A stretch of 64,000 nt of DNA from CAVQCX01 sp963775335 (lineage in GTDB: Bacteria; Pseudomonadota; Gammaproteobacteria; Chromatiales; Chromatiaceae), in the NCBI GenBank assembly GCA_963775335.1, contig CAVZIJ010000006.1:124001-188000 (forward strand), read 5' to 3'. The position numbers and the translations under genes are program-made. Numbering within the stretch: the stretch's first letter is position 1; each line of letters begins with the position of its first letter. Shown piece after piece: positions 1 through 10,793 of the stretch. The notes below the pieces were generated by a model. The model worked only from the letters and a program-made list of their open reading frames with translations. It had not been told where the DNA came from and did not search any database.

Positions 1-1
1 G

Positions 2-94
2 CTCGGCGGTGCGCTGATCCGCGCCGGAGACCTGGTGATCGACGGCTCGGTCAAGGGCCGTATCCGCCAGCTGGCCAGCGAATTGGGAATCTAA
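2..94 (+). CDS. atpH: ATP synthase delta subunit, C-terminal end (partial)
   Basis: The last 30 codons of a gene that begins before the window. The readable tail (GGALIRAGDLVIDGSVKGR, then a short helix) is the conserved C-terminus of F1 delta, the stalk protein joining F1 to the b subunits of Fo. The stop lies 13 bp before atpA, the usual atpH-atpA arrangement. The fragment is short, but motif and position together make the call secure. Confidence 0.9.
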   Translation, partial: LGGALIRAGDLVIDGSVKGRIRQLASELGI

Positions 95-107
95 GCGAGA
101 GTCCATC

Positions 108-1649
<1,542 letters not shown>

Positions 1650-1700
1650 ACAGCTACCAGCTACCAGCTGGAGGCCCAGCAAATCACAGTGAGCTAACAC

Positions 1701-2564
1701 ATGGCAGGCGCAAAAGAGATTCGCACCAAGATAGCCTCGATCAAGAACACGCAGAAGATCACGCGTGCGATGCAGATGGTCGCGGCCTCGAAGATGCGTA
1801 AGGCCCAGGACCGTATGGCCTCTTCCAGGCCCTACGCGGAGAAGATGCGCAACGTCGTCTCCCATCTTACCCAGGCGCGGCCCGAGTACCGCCACAGCTA
1901 CATGCGCGATCGCGAGGTCAAGCGCGTGGGCTACCTCATCGTTTCCTCGGACCGGGGTCTGTGCGGCGGCCTGAACAACAATCTGTTCCGTCTGTTGGTG
2001 CGCCATGTCCGGGAGCAGCAGACCCAGGGCGTTGAAGTTGAGTTCTGTACCATCGGCACCAAAGCGCTCGGTTTCTTCCGGCGCGTGGGGGGCCGCATCA
2101 GGGCGCAGGCGACCCACCTGGGGGACACGCCGCACGTGCACGACCTGATCGGCGCCGTAAAGGTCATGCTCGACGGCTTCGAGGCCAGCGAGATCGACCG
2201 GATCTACCTGGCCCACAATCGGTTCGTCAACACCATGACCCAGCAGCCGACCGTCGACCAGCTGGTACCGATCCAGGCCGAGCCCGAGGCGCGCCTTGCG
2301 CATCACTGGGACTACATCTACGAGCCGGACTCCAAGGAAGTGCTCGACAACCTACTGAGCCGCTACATCGAGTCGCTCGTCTATCAGGGGGTGGTCGAGA
2401 ACGGCGCCTGCGAGCAGTCCGCCCGGATGGTGGCGATGAAGTCTGCCTCCGACAACGCCGGGAGCCTCATTGATGAGCTGCAGCTCGTCTACAACAAGGC
2501 CCGCCAAGCGGCCATTACCCAAGAGATCTCCGAGATCGTCGGCGGCGCGGCGGCGGTCACCTGA
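1701..2564 (+). CDS. atpG: F1 ATP synthase gamma subunit
   Basis: Central rotor shaft of F1, 287 residues, as in E. coli. The N-terminal helix (MAGAKEIRTKIASIKNTQKI, then AMQMVAASKM) and the C-terminal helix (ENGACEQSARMVAMKSASDN) are the two conserved ends that form the coiled-coil shaft. SSDRGLCGGLNNN marks the alpha/beta domain. It sits between atpA and atpD in the standard order and should be co-transcribed with them. Confidence 0.98.
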   Translation: MAGAKEIRTKIASIKNTQKITRAMQMVAASKMRKAQDRMASSRPYAEKMRNVVSHLTQARPEYRHSYMRDREVKRVGYLIVSSDRGLCGGLNNNLFRLLVRHVREQQTQGVEVEFCTIGTKALGFFRRVGGRIRAQATHLGDTPHVHDLIGAVKVMLDGFEASEIDRIYLAHNRFVNTMTQQPTVDQLVPIQAEPEARLAHHWDYIYEPDSKEVLDNLLSRYIESLVYQGVVENGACEQSARMVAMKSASDNAGSLIDELQLVYNKARQAAITQEISEIVGGAAAVT

Positions 2565-2621
2565 TGCCGGACAGGGGCGGCGCCCCATACCAGAGAATTT
2601 TGAGTTTAAGAGGAACCGCAA

Positions 2622-3998
2622 ATGAGCTCGGGTAAAGTGGTGCAAATCATCGGCGCCGTCGTAGACGTGCAGTTTCCGAAGGAGCAGATGCCCAAGGTCT
2701 ACGAGGCGCTCACGGTCGAGTCGACCGGCCTCACCCTCGAGGTGCAGCAGCAGCTCGGTGACGGCGTGGCGCGCACCATCGCGATGGGCTCCACTGACGG
2801 GCTTCGCCGGGGATTGGAAGCGACCGGCACCGGCGCCCCGATCAGGGTCCCTGTGGGCCAGGCGACCCTCGGGCGGATCATGGACGTGCTTGGTGAGCCG
2901 GTGGACGAGAAGGGCCCCGTGGGCACCGAGGAGCGCTGGGCAATCCACCGCGCCCCCCCGAAGTTCGAGGATCAGGCCGCCACCACCGAGATCCTGGAGA
3001 CCGGGATCAAGGTCATCGACCTCATCATGCCGATCCAGAAGGGCGGCAAGGTGGGTCTGTTTGGCGGTGCCGGCGTGGGCAAGACCGTCACGCTGATGGA
3101 GCTGATCCGCAACATCGCGGTTGAGCACTCCGGCTTCTCCGTGTTCGCCGGCGTCGGCGAGCGGACCCGCGAGGGCAACGATTTCTACCACGAGATGCAG
3201 GAAGGGGGCGTGCTCGACAAGGTGGCCCTGGTCTACGGGCAGATGAACGAGCCCCCGGGCAACCGCCTGCGCGTGGGGCTCACCGGCCTGACCATGGCCG
3301 AGTATTTCCGCGACGAGGGCCGCAACGTCCTGCTGTTCGTCGACAACATCTACCGCTACACTCTAGCGGGCACCGAGGTGTCCGCCCTGCTGGGACGCAT
3401 GCCCTCGGCCGTGGGCTACCAGCCGACGCTTGCCGAGGAGATGGGGGTGCTGCAGGAGCGCATCACCTCCACCAAGACCGGCTCCATCACCTCCTTCCAG
3501 GCCGTGTACGTGCCGGCGGACGACCTCACCGACCCCTCCCCCGCCACCACCTTTGCGCACCTGGACGCCACCCTGGTGCTGTCGCGCCAGATCGCGGAGC
3601 TGGGGATCTATCCGGCCGTCGACCCGCTCGACTCCACCTCGCGCATCCTCGACCCCAACGTGGTTGGTCTGGAGCACTACCAGACCGCGCGAGCGGTGCA
3701 GGGGACCTTGCAGCGCTACAAGGAGCTCAAGGACATCATCGCGATCCTGGGGATGGACGAGCTGTCCGAGGATGACAAGCTCATCGTCTCCCGGGCGCGC
3801 AAGATCCAGCGCTTCCTGTCCCAGCCGTTCTTCGTCGCAGAGGTCTTCACGGGCTCCGCCGGCAAGTACGTGTCCCTCAAAGACACCATCTCTGGCTTCA
3901 AGGCGATCGTGAACGGTGAGTACGATCACCTGCCCGAGCAGGCCTTCTACATGGTCGGCGGCATCGAAGAGGCGGCGGCCAAGGCCGAGAAGGCCTGA
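2622..3998 (+). CDS. atpD: F1 ATP synthase beta subunit
   Basis: Catalytic subunit of F1, 458 residues. Walker A GGAGVGKT spans residues 148-155. The catalytic glutamate is E180 in GERTREGNDFY. LLFVDNIYRYT is the Walker B region and ILGMDELSEDDK is the DELSEED-type torque loop. The ATG follows a GAGGAA ribosome site. All catalytic landmarks are intact. Confidence 0.98.
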   Translation: MSSGKVVQIIGAVVDVQFPKEQMPKVYEALTVESTGLTLEVQQQLGDGVARTIAMGSTDGLRRGLEATGTGAPIRVPVGQATLGRIMDVLGEPVDEKGPVGTEERWAIHRAPPKFEDQAATTEILETGIKVIDLIMPIQKGGKVGLFGGAGVGKTVTLMELIRNIAVEHSGFSVFAGVGERTREGNDFYHEMQEGGVLDKVALVYGQMNEPPGNRLRVGLTGLTMAEYFRDEGRNVLLFVDNIYRYTLAGTEVSALLGRMPSAVGYQPTLAEEMGVLQERITSTKTGSITSFQAVYVPADDLTDPSPATTFAHLDATLVLSRQIAELGIYPAVDPLDSTSRILDPNVVGLEHYQTARAVQGTLQRYKELKDIIAILGMDELSEDDKLIVSRARKIQRFLSQPFFVAEVFTGSAGKYVSLKDTISGFKAIVNGEYDHLPEQAFYMVGGIEEAAAKAEKA

Positions 3999-4017
3999 GC
4001 GGCCGGAGGATTAGTCC

Positions 4018-4440
4018 ATGGCGATGACCATCCACGTCGACATCGTGAGCGCAGAGGGCCAGGTCCATTCCGGGTTGGCCGAGATGGTGTTCGCGCCGGC
4101 CGAGATGGGCGAGGTCGGCATAGCGCCCCGGCACACACCCCTGCTCACGCGTCTCAAGCCCGGTGACGTGCGGGTCCAGAAAGGCAGCGAGATCGAGCAC
4201 TTCTACGTCTCTGGCGGGATCCTCGAGGTCCAGCCGCACGTGGTAACGATCCTGGCCGACACGGCCACCCGCGCCCGGGATCTCGACGAGGCCAAGGCCC
4301 GGGAGGCCAAGAGCCGGGCCGAGGAGGTCCTCGCCGGTCGGGTGGCGGATTTCGAGTACGCCAAGGCTCAGGCGGAGCTGGCCGAGGCGGTGGCGCAGCT
4401 GCGTACGATCCAGAAGCTGCGCAAGATGCGCGGCACCTGA
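4018..4440 (+). CDS. atpC: F1 ATP synthase epsilon subunit
   Basis: Rotor subunit that can inhibit ATP hydrolysis through its C-terminal helices; 140 residues. The N-terminal beta sandwich includes FAPAEMGEVGIAPRHTPLLT and YVSGGILEVQPHVVTILADTA, both family signatures. An alanine/glutamate-rich helical hairpin follows. The ATG has an upstream GGAGGA box. It is the last gene of the atp operon, followed 24 bp later by a strong terminator. Confidence 0.97.
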   Translation: MAMTIHVDIVSAEGQVHSGLAEMVFAPAEMGEVGIAPRHTPLLTRLKPGDVRVQKGSEIEHFYVSGGILEVQPHVVTILADTATRARDLDEAKAREAKSRAEEVLAGRVADFEYAKAQAELAEAVAQLRTIQKLRKMRGT

Positions 4441-4464
4441 GGGGCCCGAAGCTGCTAGAATGCG

Positions 4465-4494
4465 ACGGCCCTCCTTCGAGGAGGGCCGTTTTTT
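4465..4494 (+). terminator. Rho-independent terminator of the atp operon
   Basis: A perfect 10-bp stem (4465-4474 pairing with 4480-4489) with a TTCGA loop is followed by six T residues (4489-4494). It lies immediately after atpC and should end the atp transcript. Confidence 0.93.
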
Positions 4495-4512
4495 CATTTC
4501 CAAGGTTCTTCG

Positions 4513-4998
4513 ATGTCCGGCGACAAGATCACCAAGGGCAAGCTCGTCTCCCTCACCTATTCAATTTTCGACGACGGCGGGCGTGTCCTGGAGCAGCACG
4601 ACATCCCGGTCAGCTATGTTCATGGTGGCGACGTGGAGCTGATCGGCGGCATGGACAAGGCCGTGGCCGGGAAGCACGCCGGCGAGACCGTGGAGGTCTC
4701 GGTCCCGCCGGAGCAGGGGTTCGGGCTCCACGATCCGTCTCTGATGTTCACCGACGACATCGAGAATGTCCCCCAGGAATTTCGCCGCCTCGGCGCCGAG
4801 GTGCCGATGCAGAGTGAGACCGGGGAGCTGAGAGCCTTCTACGTGACGCAGATCGAGAACGGACGGCTGACCGTGGACGGCAATCACCCGATGGCCGGGC
4901 GGACCCTCAAGGTCAAGGTTCGGATCGAAGAGGTGCGCGACCTGACCCCGGAAGACCTGCTCGCGCTGTCCGGCGGCGGCTCTCGCGCCCTGAATTGA
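4513..4998 (+). CDS. FKBP-type peptidyl-prolyl isomerase, SlyD-like
   Basis: Cytoplasmic prolyl isomerase/chaperone of the SlyD class, 161 residues. The FKBP fold is split by an insert-in-flap domain: V.YVHGGDVELIGGMDKAVAGK, then PEQGFGLHDPSLMF, then VDGNHPMAGRTLKVKV, matching SlyD in order. The histidine-rich metal-binding tail of E. coli SlyD is missing; the protein ends in a short neutral tail. It starts 18 bp after the atp terminator, so it probably has its own promoter; a TAGAAT hexamer at 4455-4460 is possible but weak. Confidence 0.88.
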   Translation: MSGDKITKGKLVSLTYSIFDDGGRVLEQHDIPVSYVHGGDVELIGGMDKAVAGKHAGETVEVSVPPEQGFGLHDPSLMFTDDIENVPQEFRRLGAEVPMQSETGELRAFYVTQIENGRLTVDGNHPMAGRTLKVKVRIEEVRDLTPEDLLALSGGGSRALN

Positions 4999-5216
4999 CC
5001 TTGGCCCGGTAGACAGGCTCGATTGCGCCGCATGCTCGACCGGAGGTTGGCCAAGCCCCCCCGTCAGCGGCCTGGACCGGTCAGATGCCGGGCGGCGGGG
5101 CTGTCTCCGTTGGGAGTGGGCGTTGGCTGCCTCACGCGGTCCGAGCAGGCGTGGACCGCGTCCCCCCTTGCCCCATTGGCGCCGCCCGGTGTGGGCGGAC
5201 GGCCGCGGAGACGTCC

Positions 5217-6590
5217 GTGACTCTCGGAGTCGCGATTCTCGCGGCCGGCCAGGGTACGCGCATGCGCTCCGCGCTGCCCAAGGTGCTCCACCCCCTGGCG
5301 GGCAGACCGCTTCTGCGCCATGTCGTCGACAAAGCACGGGAGCTGTTTCCGGAGCGCTTGGCCGTCGTTCACGGATACGGCGGCGAGCAGGTGCGAGAGG
5401 CCTTGCCGGACCCTGACATCCACTGGGTCCTCCAGGCCGAGCAGCAGGGAACCGCCCATGCGCTCAGCCAGGCCTTGCCGGCCCTGGAGGGCGTCGATCG
5501 GGTGCTCGTGCTCTACGGCGATGTGCCCCTGATCGGCGCCGAGACCCTGGGGGCCCTGATCCACGCGGCCGATGCCGGCCCCCTGGCGCTGCTCACCGTC
5601 CACCTCGACGACCCGACCGGCTATGGGCGCATCCTGCGCGACCCTGCCGGGCGCGTGCTGCGCATCGTCGAGCATCGCGATGCCAGCTCGGCGGAGCGCG
5701 AGATCCACGAGATCAATACCGGGATGCTGGTCGCGGACCGTACGCGGCTGGCTGCCTGGCTCGCACGGGTGGGCAAGGACAACGCCCAGGGCGAATACTA
5801 TCTCACCGATGTCGTTGGGCTCGCCGTGGCCGATGGGGTCGAGGTCCGGGCGGTCCACCCCAGGGACCCGCTCGAGGTCGAAGGTGTGAACGATCGGGTC
5901 CAGCTGGCCCGACTCGAGCGCGTCCTGCAGCGCTCCCAGGCCGATGCCCTGATGCGCGCCGGGGTCACGCTCTGCGACCCGGCTCGCTTCGACCTGCGGG
6001 GGCGGCTGGTCGCGGGACGCGACCTCGTCATCGACATCAATGTCGTCATCGAGGGCGACGTAGAGCTCGGGGAAGGCGTGCATCTGGGTGCCAATACGGT
6101 CATCCGCAACAGCCGCATCGGGCCGGGCACCCGCGTGCTCGAGAGCTCGTTGATCGAAGACAGCACGGTCGGCGCGGATTGTCGTATCGGGCCTTTTGCC
6201 CGCCTACGCCCGGGTACGCGGCTCGCCGACGGGGTCCATATTGGCAACTTCGTCGAGATCAAGAACTCCGCGGTCGAGCAGGGCTCCAAGATCAACCACC
6301 TGAGCTATGTCGGGGACGCCAGCGTCGGGAGCGGTGTCAACATCGGCGCCGGCACCATCACCTGCAATTACGACGGGGCCAACAAGCACCGGACAGTGAT
6401 CGGCGACAACGCCTTCATCGGCTCGGATACCCAGCTCGTGGCACCGGTCACGGTCGGGCCGGGCGCGACCATCGGGGCCGGATCGACCATCACCCGCGAT
6501 GCGCCCCCCGAGAAGCTCACCCTGACCCGATCTCGTCAGACCACCATCGATGGTTGGCGACGCCCCAAGAAGCGATCCAAGTCCGACTGA
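5217..6590 (+). CDS. glmU: Bifunctional UDP-N-acetylglucosamine pyrophosphorylase / glucosamine-1-phosphate N-acetyltransferase
   Basis: Makes UDP-GlcNAc for peptidoglycan and LPS. The N-terminal uridyltransferase domain carries LAAGQGTRMRSALPKVLHPLAG. The C-terminal left-handed beta helix has hexapeptide repeats and the acetyltransferase site around EIKNSAVEQGSKINHLSYVG. I chose the GTG at 5217 (MTLGVAILAAGQG): it gives 457 residues against 456 in E. coli, and GGAG at 5207-5210 is well spaced. A longer reading from 5085 adds a non-conserved leader. glmS follows after 13 bp. Confidence 0.97.
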   Translation: MTLGVAILAAGQGTRMRSALPKVLHPLAGRPLLRHVVDKARELFPERLAVVHGYGGEQVREALPDPDIHWVLQAEQQGTAHALSQALPALEGVDRVLVLYGDVPLIGAETLGALIHAADAGPLALLTVHLDDPTGYGRILRDPAGRVLRIVEHRDASSAEREIHEINTGMLVADRTRLAAWLARVGKDNAQGEYYLTDVVGLAVADGVEVRAVHPRDPLEVEGVNDRVQLARLERVLQRSQADALMRAGVTLCDPARFDLRGRLVAGRDLVIDINVVIEGDVELGEGVHLGANTVIRNSRIGPGTRVLESSLIEDSTVGADCRIGPFARLRPGTRLADGVHIGNFVEIKNSAVEQGSKINHLSYVGDASVGSGVNIGAGTITCNYDGANKHRTVIGDNAFIGSDTQLVAPVTVGPGATIGAGSTITRDAPPEKLTLTRSRQTTIDGWRRPKKRSKSD

Positions 6591-6603
6591 GAGGTATGGC
6601 TCC

Positions 6604-8439
6604 ATGTGCGGCATCGTAGGCGGCGTAGCGGAGCGCGATCTCACGCCGATCCTCATCGAGGGGCTGAAGCGGCTGGAGTACCGCGGCTACGATTCGGCCG
6701 GGATCGCCCTGCTCGATGCGACCGGGCCGATCCAGCGGCTGCGCACCCTGGGCAAGGTGCGGGAGCTCGAGGCGGCCCTGCGGGGATCGACCGTGCGTGG
6801 CTGCACGGGGATTGCACACACCCGGTGGGCGACCCACGGCGAGCCCTCCGAGGCAAACGCCCATCCGCACATGAGTGGGGACCAGGTCGCCCTGGTCCAC
6901 AACGGCATCATCGAGAACCACCACGCCTTGCGCACGGCCCAGCGCGCCGCCGGCCACCAGTTCACGTCGGAGACCGACACCGAGGTGATCGTGCACGCAG
7001 TATACGACCGCCTGCAGGCCGGCGACGACCTGGCCGCGGCGGTACGCGGCGCCACCAAACTGCTCGAGGGTGCCTTTGCCCTCGGCGTGGTCTGCGCCCA
7101 GGACCCTGGGCGCCTGGTCGCCGCGCGCCACGGAAGCCCCCTGGTCATCGGTCTGGGGATCGGCGAAAACTTCATCGCCTCGGACGTGTTCGCCCTGCTG
7201 CCCGTGACCCAGCGCTTTATTTTCTTGGAAGACGGCGATCTCGCGGACATCACCCGGCAAGTGGTGCGGATCTTCGACGCTACCGGAAATCCGGTGGAGC
7301 GACCGATCAAGGAGTCGGGGCTCTCCGCGGATGCTGCCGATCGCGGCGAGTTTCGCCACTTCATGCTGAAAGAGATCTACGAGCAGCCCCGGGCCATCAC
7401 GGAGACGCTCGAGGGCAGGATCGGAGACGATCGGGTGCTGGCCGCGGCGTTCGGACCGGAAGCCGAGCATTTCTTCACCCGCGTCCGCGCCGTGCAGATC
7501 GTCGCCTGCGGGACCAGCTACCATGCGGGATTGGTCGCCCGCTATTGGATGGAGGGGATCGCCGGCATCCCCTGCAAGGTCGAGGTTGCCAGCGAGTTCC
7601 GGTACCGGCCCCAGGTGGTGGCCGAGGATACGCTGTTCGTCACCGTCTCCCAGTCCGGCGAGACGGCCGACACCCTGGCCGCCCTGCGTCAGGCGAAGGC
7701 CCTGGGCTTCAGCGCCACGCTGGCGATCTGCAACGTGCCCGAGAGCTCGCTGGTGCGCGAATCCGAGCTGGTCTTACTGACCCATGCGGGCCCGGAGATC
7801 GGGGTGGCCTCGACCAAGGCCTTCACCACCCAACTGGTGGCGCTTCTGCTGCTGGTCGTCACCATCGGACGCCGGTGCGAGCGTATCGATGCGGTTACCG
7901 AGGCGCGCATCGTCTCGGCGCTGCGGGCCCTGCCGGCCGCATGCGAGGCCATGCTCGCAGGGGATTCCGAGGTCGCCCTGCTGGCCGAGCGTTTCGGCGA
8001 CAAGCGCCATGCGCTGTTCCTGGGGCGTGGCGAGCACTACCCGATCGCGCTGGAGGGGGCGCTCAAGCTCAAAGAGATCTCCTACATCCACGCCGAGGCC
8101 TATCCGGCGGGCGAGCTCAAGCATGGGCCCCTCGCCCTGATCGATGCCGCGATGCCGGTGGTGGCGGTGGCCCCCAACAACAAGCTGCTTGAAAAGCTTA
8201 AGTCGAATCTGGAAGAGGTACGCGCCCGAGGCGGCCAGCTCTATGTGTTTGCCGCCGACTCGGTCCCGCTGGAGGCAGGGGACGGCGTCAGGGTCCTGCG
8301 GTTCCCGGTTGGCGATGGGATCACGGACCCGATCGCATTCACCATCCCACTGCAGCTGCTCGCCTACCATGTCGCCGTCCTCAAGGGCACGGATGTCGAC
8401 CAGCCGCGCAATCTGGCCAAGTCGGTGACGGTCGAATAG
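6604..8439 (+). CDS. glmS: Glutamine-fructose-6-phosphate aminotransferase (isomerizing)
   Basis: First step of hexosamine synthesis: fructose-6-P + Gln gives glucosamine-6-P. The start must be the ATG at 6604, because processing exposes Cys2 of MCGIVGG as the catalytic nucleophile. The class II glutaminase domain (HTRWATHG, HNGIIENH) is followed by two SIS domains (VACGTSYHAG, TVSQSGETADT, STKAFTTQ) and the C-terminal PRNLAKSVTVE. Length 611, E. coli 609. Paired with glmU in one transcription unit. Confidence 0.98.
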   Translation: MCGIVGGVAERDLTPILIEGLKRLEYRGYDSAGIALLDATGPIQRLRTLGKVRELEAALRGSTVRGCTGIAHTRWATHGEPSEANAHPHMSGDQVALVHNGIIENHHALRTAQRAAGHQFTSETDTEVIVHAVYDRLQAGDDLAAAVRGATKLLEGAFALGVVCAQDPGRLVAARHGSPLVIGLGIGENFIASDVFALLPVTQRFIFLEDGDLADITRQVVRIFDATGNPVERPIKESGLSADAADRGEFRHFMLKEIYEQPRAITETLEGRIGDDRVLAAAFGPEAEHFFTRVRAVQIVACGTSYHAGLVARYWMEGIAGIPCKVEVASEFRYRPQVVAEDTLFVTVSQSGETADTLAALRQAKALGFSATLAICNVPESSLVRESELVLLTHAGPEIGVASTKAFTTQLVALLLLVVTIGRRCERIDAVTEARIVSALRALPAACEAMLAGDSEVALLAERFGDKRHALFLGRGEHYPIALEGALKLKEISYIHAEAYPAGELKHGPLALIDAAMPVVAVAPNNKLLEKLKSNLEEVRARGGQLYVFAADSVPLEAGDGVRVLRFPVGDGITDPIAFTIPLQLLAYHVAVLKGTDVDQPRNLAKSVTVE

Positions 8440-8500
8440 CCGCGCACCGGCGGCGCCTTACCCCGTCGGGATCGACTCGGGCCGCGGCCTTCGAGCCCGC

Positions 8501-8509
8501 TGGTACAAT
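8501..8509 (+). promoter_or_regulatory. Extended -10 promoter for uvrD
   Basis: TGG followed by TACAAT fits the extended -10 element (TG, any base, TATAAT-like hexamer). No good -35 is found at the right distance. The hexamer ends 6 bp before the uvrD ATG, so transcription could begin at or next to the start codon. Confidence 0.5.
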
Positions 8510-8515
8510 GGCGTG

Positions 8516-10732
8516 ATGGACGTCTCCCACCTCCTCGAAGGACTCAACGATGCCCAGCGCGAGGCCGTGACCGCCCCCGCCGGCAGCACACTGGTGCTCG
8601 CCGGCGCCGGGTCCGGCAAGACCCGCGTGCTGGTCCACCGCATCGCTTGGCTGCTGCAAGTCGAGCATGTCTCCCCCTGGTCGATCCTCGCGGTCACCTT
8701 CACCAACAAGGCGGCCCGCGAGATGCGACATCGCATCGAGCACCTGCTCGGGGTGCCCGTCGCCGGCATGTGGGTCGGCACTTTCCACGGGTTGGCGCAT
8801 CGGCTGTTGCGCGCCCACTGCGAGGACGCGGGCCTTGCCCAGGGATTCCTGATCCTGGACGCCGACGACCAGATCAGGCTGCTCAAGCGCGTGCTGCGTG
8901 AGCTGGGTCTGGATGATGCCCGGTGGCCGCCCCGTCAGGCCCAGTGGTTCATCAACTCCCAGAAGGACGAGGGACGGCGGGCGAGTCATCTGGACGATGC
9001 GGGCGATCCCTTTCAGCGCCAGATGATCCGCGTCTACGGCGCCTACGAGGAGGCCTGTCGGCGTGGCGGGCAAGTGGATTTCGCGGAGCTGCTCTTGCGG
9101 GCCCACGAGCTCTGGCGGGATCGCCCCGACATTCTCGGTCACTACCGCGACCGTTTCGCGCATATCCTGGTCGACGAGTTCCAGGACACCAACGCTATCC
9201 AGTATGCCTGGCTCAGGCTCCTGGCGGGCGAGAGGGACAACCTGTTCGTGGTCGGTGACGACGACCAGTCGATCTACGGCTGGCGTGGCGCCCGGGTCGA
9301 GAACATCCAGGATTTTCGCCGGCATTTTCCCTCGGCGACCCTGATCCGCCTGGAGCAGAATTACCGCTCCACCGCCAACATCCTCAAGGCGGCCAACGCC
9401 GTTATCGCCAATAATCCCTCGCGGCTGGGCAAGAATCTCTGGACCGAGGGTGCCGACGGGGAACCGGTCCGCGTTTATGCCGCCTTCAACGAGGTCGACG
9501 AGGCGCGGTTCGTCGTCGAGCGCATCCGCCGATCCGTGGAGCAGGGGCATCGACGCAGCGAAAGCGGGGTGCTCTACCGCACCAGCGCCCAGTCTCGCCA
9601 GCTCGAAGAGGCGCTGCTGCAAGCGGGCATACCCTATCGCGTCTACGGCGGCCTGCGTTTTTTCGAGCGGGCCGAGGTCAAGGACGCGCTCGCTTACCTG
9701 CGCCTGGTCGCCCACCGCGACGATGACGGGTCCTTTGAACGGGCCGTCGGCCAGCCGCCCCGCGGCGTAGGGGCGCGCACCCTCGATGCCCTGCGTGCCC
9801 ACGGGCGCGATTTTGGCTGTTCGCTGTGGCGCGCCGCCGTCGAGCTGGTCTCCGCAGGGAGCATGTCCGCCCGAGCCGCCGGCGCCCTGCGGGGGTTCCT
9901 CGACCGGATCGAGGAGACCGCGGCCCAGACCGGGGGGCTGGATCTCGGCGACCTCGCCGCCGGGGTCATCGAGGCGAGCGGCCTTCCGGACCACTACCTG
10001 AAGAGCCGCGACGGCAAGGGTCAGGATCGGGTCGAAAATCTGGAGGAACTGGTCAACGCGGCCCGCCAGTTCGAGCCATCAGGGGACGAGCAAGCGCCAT
10101 CGGCGGGTGCACCCGAAGCTGATGACGGGGTGGCGGTGGCTCAGGCCCGGCCTTCAGCCTTGGACGCCTTTCTGGCCCATGCCGCGCTCGAGGCCGGCGA
10201 CACCCAGGCCCCGGAGTGGGAGGACTGCGTCCAGCTGATGACCCTGCATTCGGCCAAGGGCCTGGAGTTTCCCCTGGTCTTCCTGGTCGGTGTCGAAGAA
10301 GGCCTGTTCCCCCATGCGATGTCTGCGGAGGACCCGGACCGGCTCGCTGAAGAGCGTCGGCTTTGCTATGTCGGAATGACCCGCGCGATGGAGCAGCTCT
10401 ATCTGGCCTATGCGGAGAGCCGGCGGCTGCACGGGACCGAGACCTACCCCCTGCCCTCTCGCTTTCTGCGCGAGATTCCGACCTCGGTGATCGAGGAGGT
10501 GCGGTCGCGCCCAGCCGTGTCGCGCCCCTACTTGGCCCCCGCCGCTCCCTGGCCGGCGGACCAGCGCGTCGGCGGTCTCTCGCTCGGCCAGCGCGTGGCC
10601 CATCCCAAGTTCGGCGAGGGCGTAGTGCTCAACGCCGAGGGACAGGGTGCGTCGGCGCGGGTGCAGGTCCATTTCGAGGGGGCCGGCTCCAAGTGGCTGG
10701 TGCTTGCGTATGCGAACCTCCAGCCGGTCTGA
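8516..10732 (+). CDS. uvrD: DNA helicase II (UvrD)
   Basis: 3'-5' superfamily 1A helicase for nucleotide excision and mismatch repair. It aligns with E. coli UvrD from the first residue (MDVSHLLEGLNDAQREAV). Motif I GAGSGKT is at residues 30-36; TFTNKAAREM, LVDEFQDTN (Walker B), GDDDQSIYGWRGA, LEQNYRS and MTLHSAKGLEF follow in order. The C-terminal Tudor-like region (LGQRVAHPKFGEGVVL, WLVLAYANLQPV) matches UvrD rather than Rep. Start is ATG 8516, or GTG 8513. No LexA box was found upstream. Confidence 0.96.
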   Translation: MDVSHLLEGLNDAQREAVTAPAGSTLVLAGAGSGKTRVLVHRIAWLLQVEHVSPWSILAVTFTNKAAREMRHRIEHLLGVPVAGMWVGTFHGLAHRLLRAHCEDAGLAQGFLILDADDQIRLLKRVLRELGLDDARWPPRQAQWFINSQKDEGRRASHLDDAGDPFQRQMIRVYGAYEEACRRGGQVDFAELLLRAHELWRDRPDILGHYRDRFAHILVDEFQDTNAIQYAWLRLLAGERDNLFVVGDDDQSIYGWRGARVENIQDFRRHFPSATLIRLEQNYRSTANILKAANAVIANNPSRLGKNLWTEGADGEPVRVYAAFNEVDEARFVVERIRRSVEQGHRRSESGVLYRTSAQSRQLEEALLQAGIPYRVYGGLRFFERAEVKDALAYLRLVAHRDDDGSFERAVGQPPRGVGARTLDALRAHGRDFGCSLWRAAVELVSAGSMSARAAGALRGFLDRIEETAAQTGGLDLGDLAAGVIEASGLPDHYLKSRDGKGQDRVENLEELVNAARQFEPSGDEQAPSAGAPEADDGVAVAQARPSALDAFLAHAALEAGDTQAPEWEDCVQLMTLHSAKGLEFPLVFLVGVEEGLFPHAMSAEDPDRLAEERRLCYVGMTRAMEQLYLAYAESRRLHGTETYPLPSRFLREIPTSVIEEVRSRPAVSRPYLAPAAPWPADQRVGGLSLGQRVAHPKFGEGVVLNAEGQGASARVQVHFEGAGSKWLVLAYANLQPV

Positions 10733-10759
10733 CGCGGGTGCTGGCGAGGAGCCGCGCTC

Positions 10760-10778
10760 CGGGGTCCTGAGGACCCCG
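10760..10778. other. Short perfect hairpin between uvrD and hemW
   Basis: An 8-bp stem (CGGGGTCC / GGACCCCG) with a TGA loop. No T run follows, so it is at best a weak or rho-assisted terminator for uvrD. It lies just ahead of the chosen hemW start. Confidence 0.5.
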
Positions 10779-10793
10779 AGCCAAGAGCCCCCT

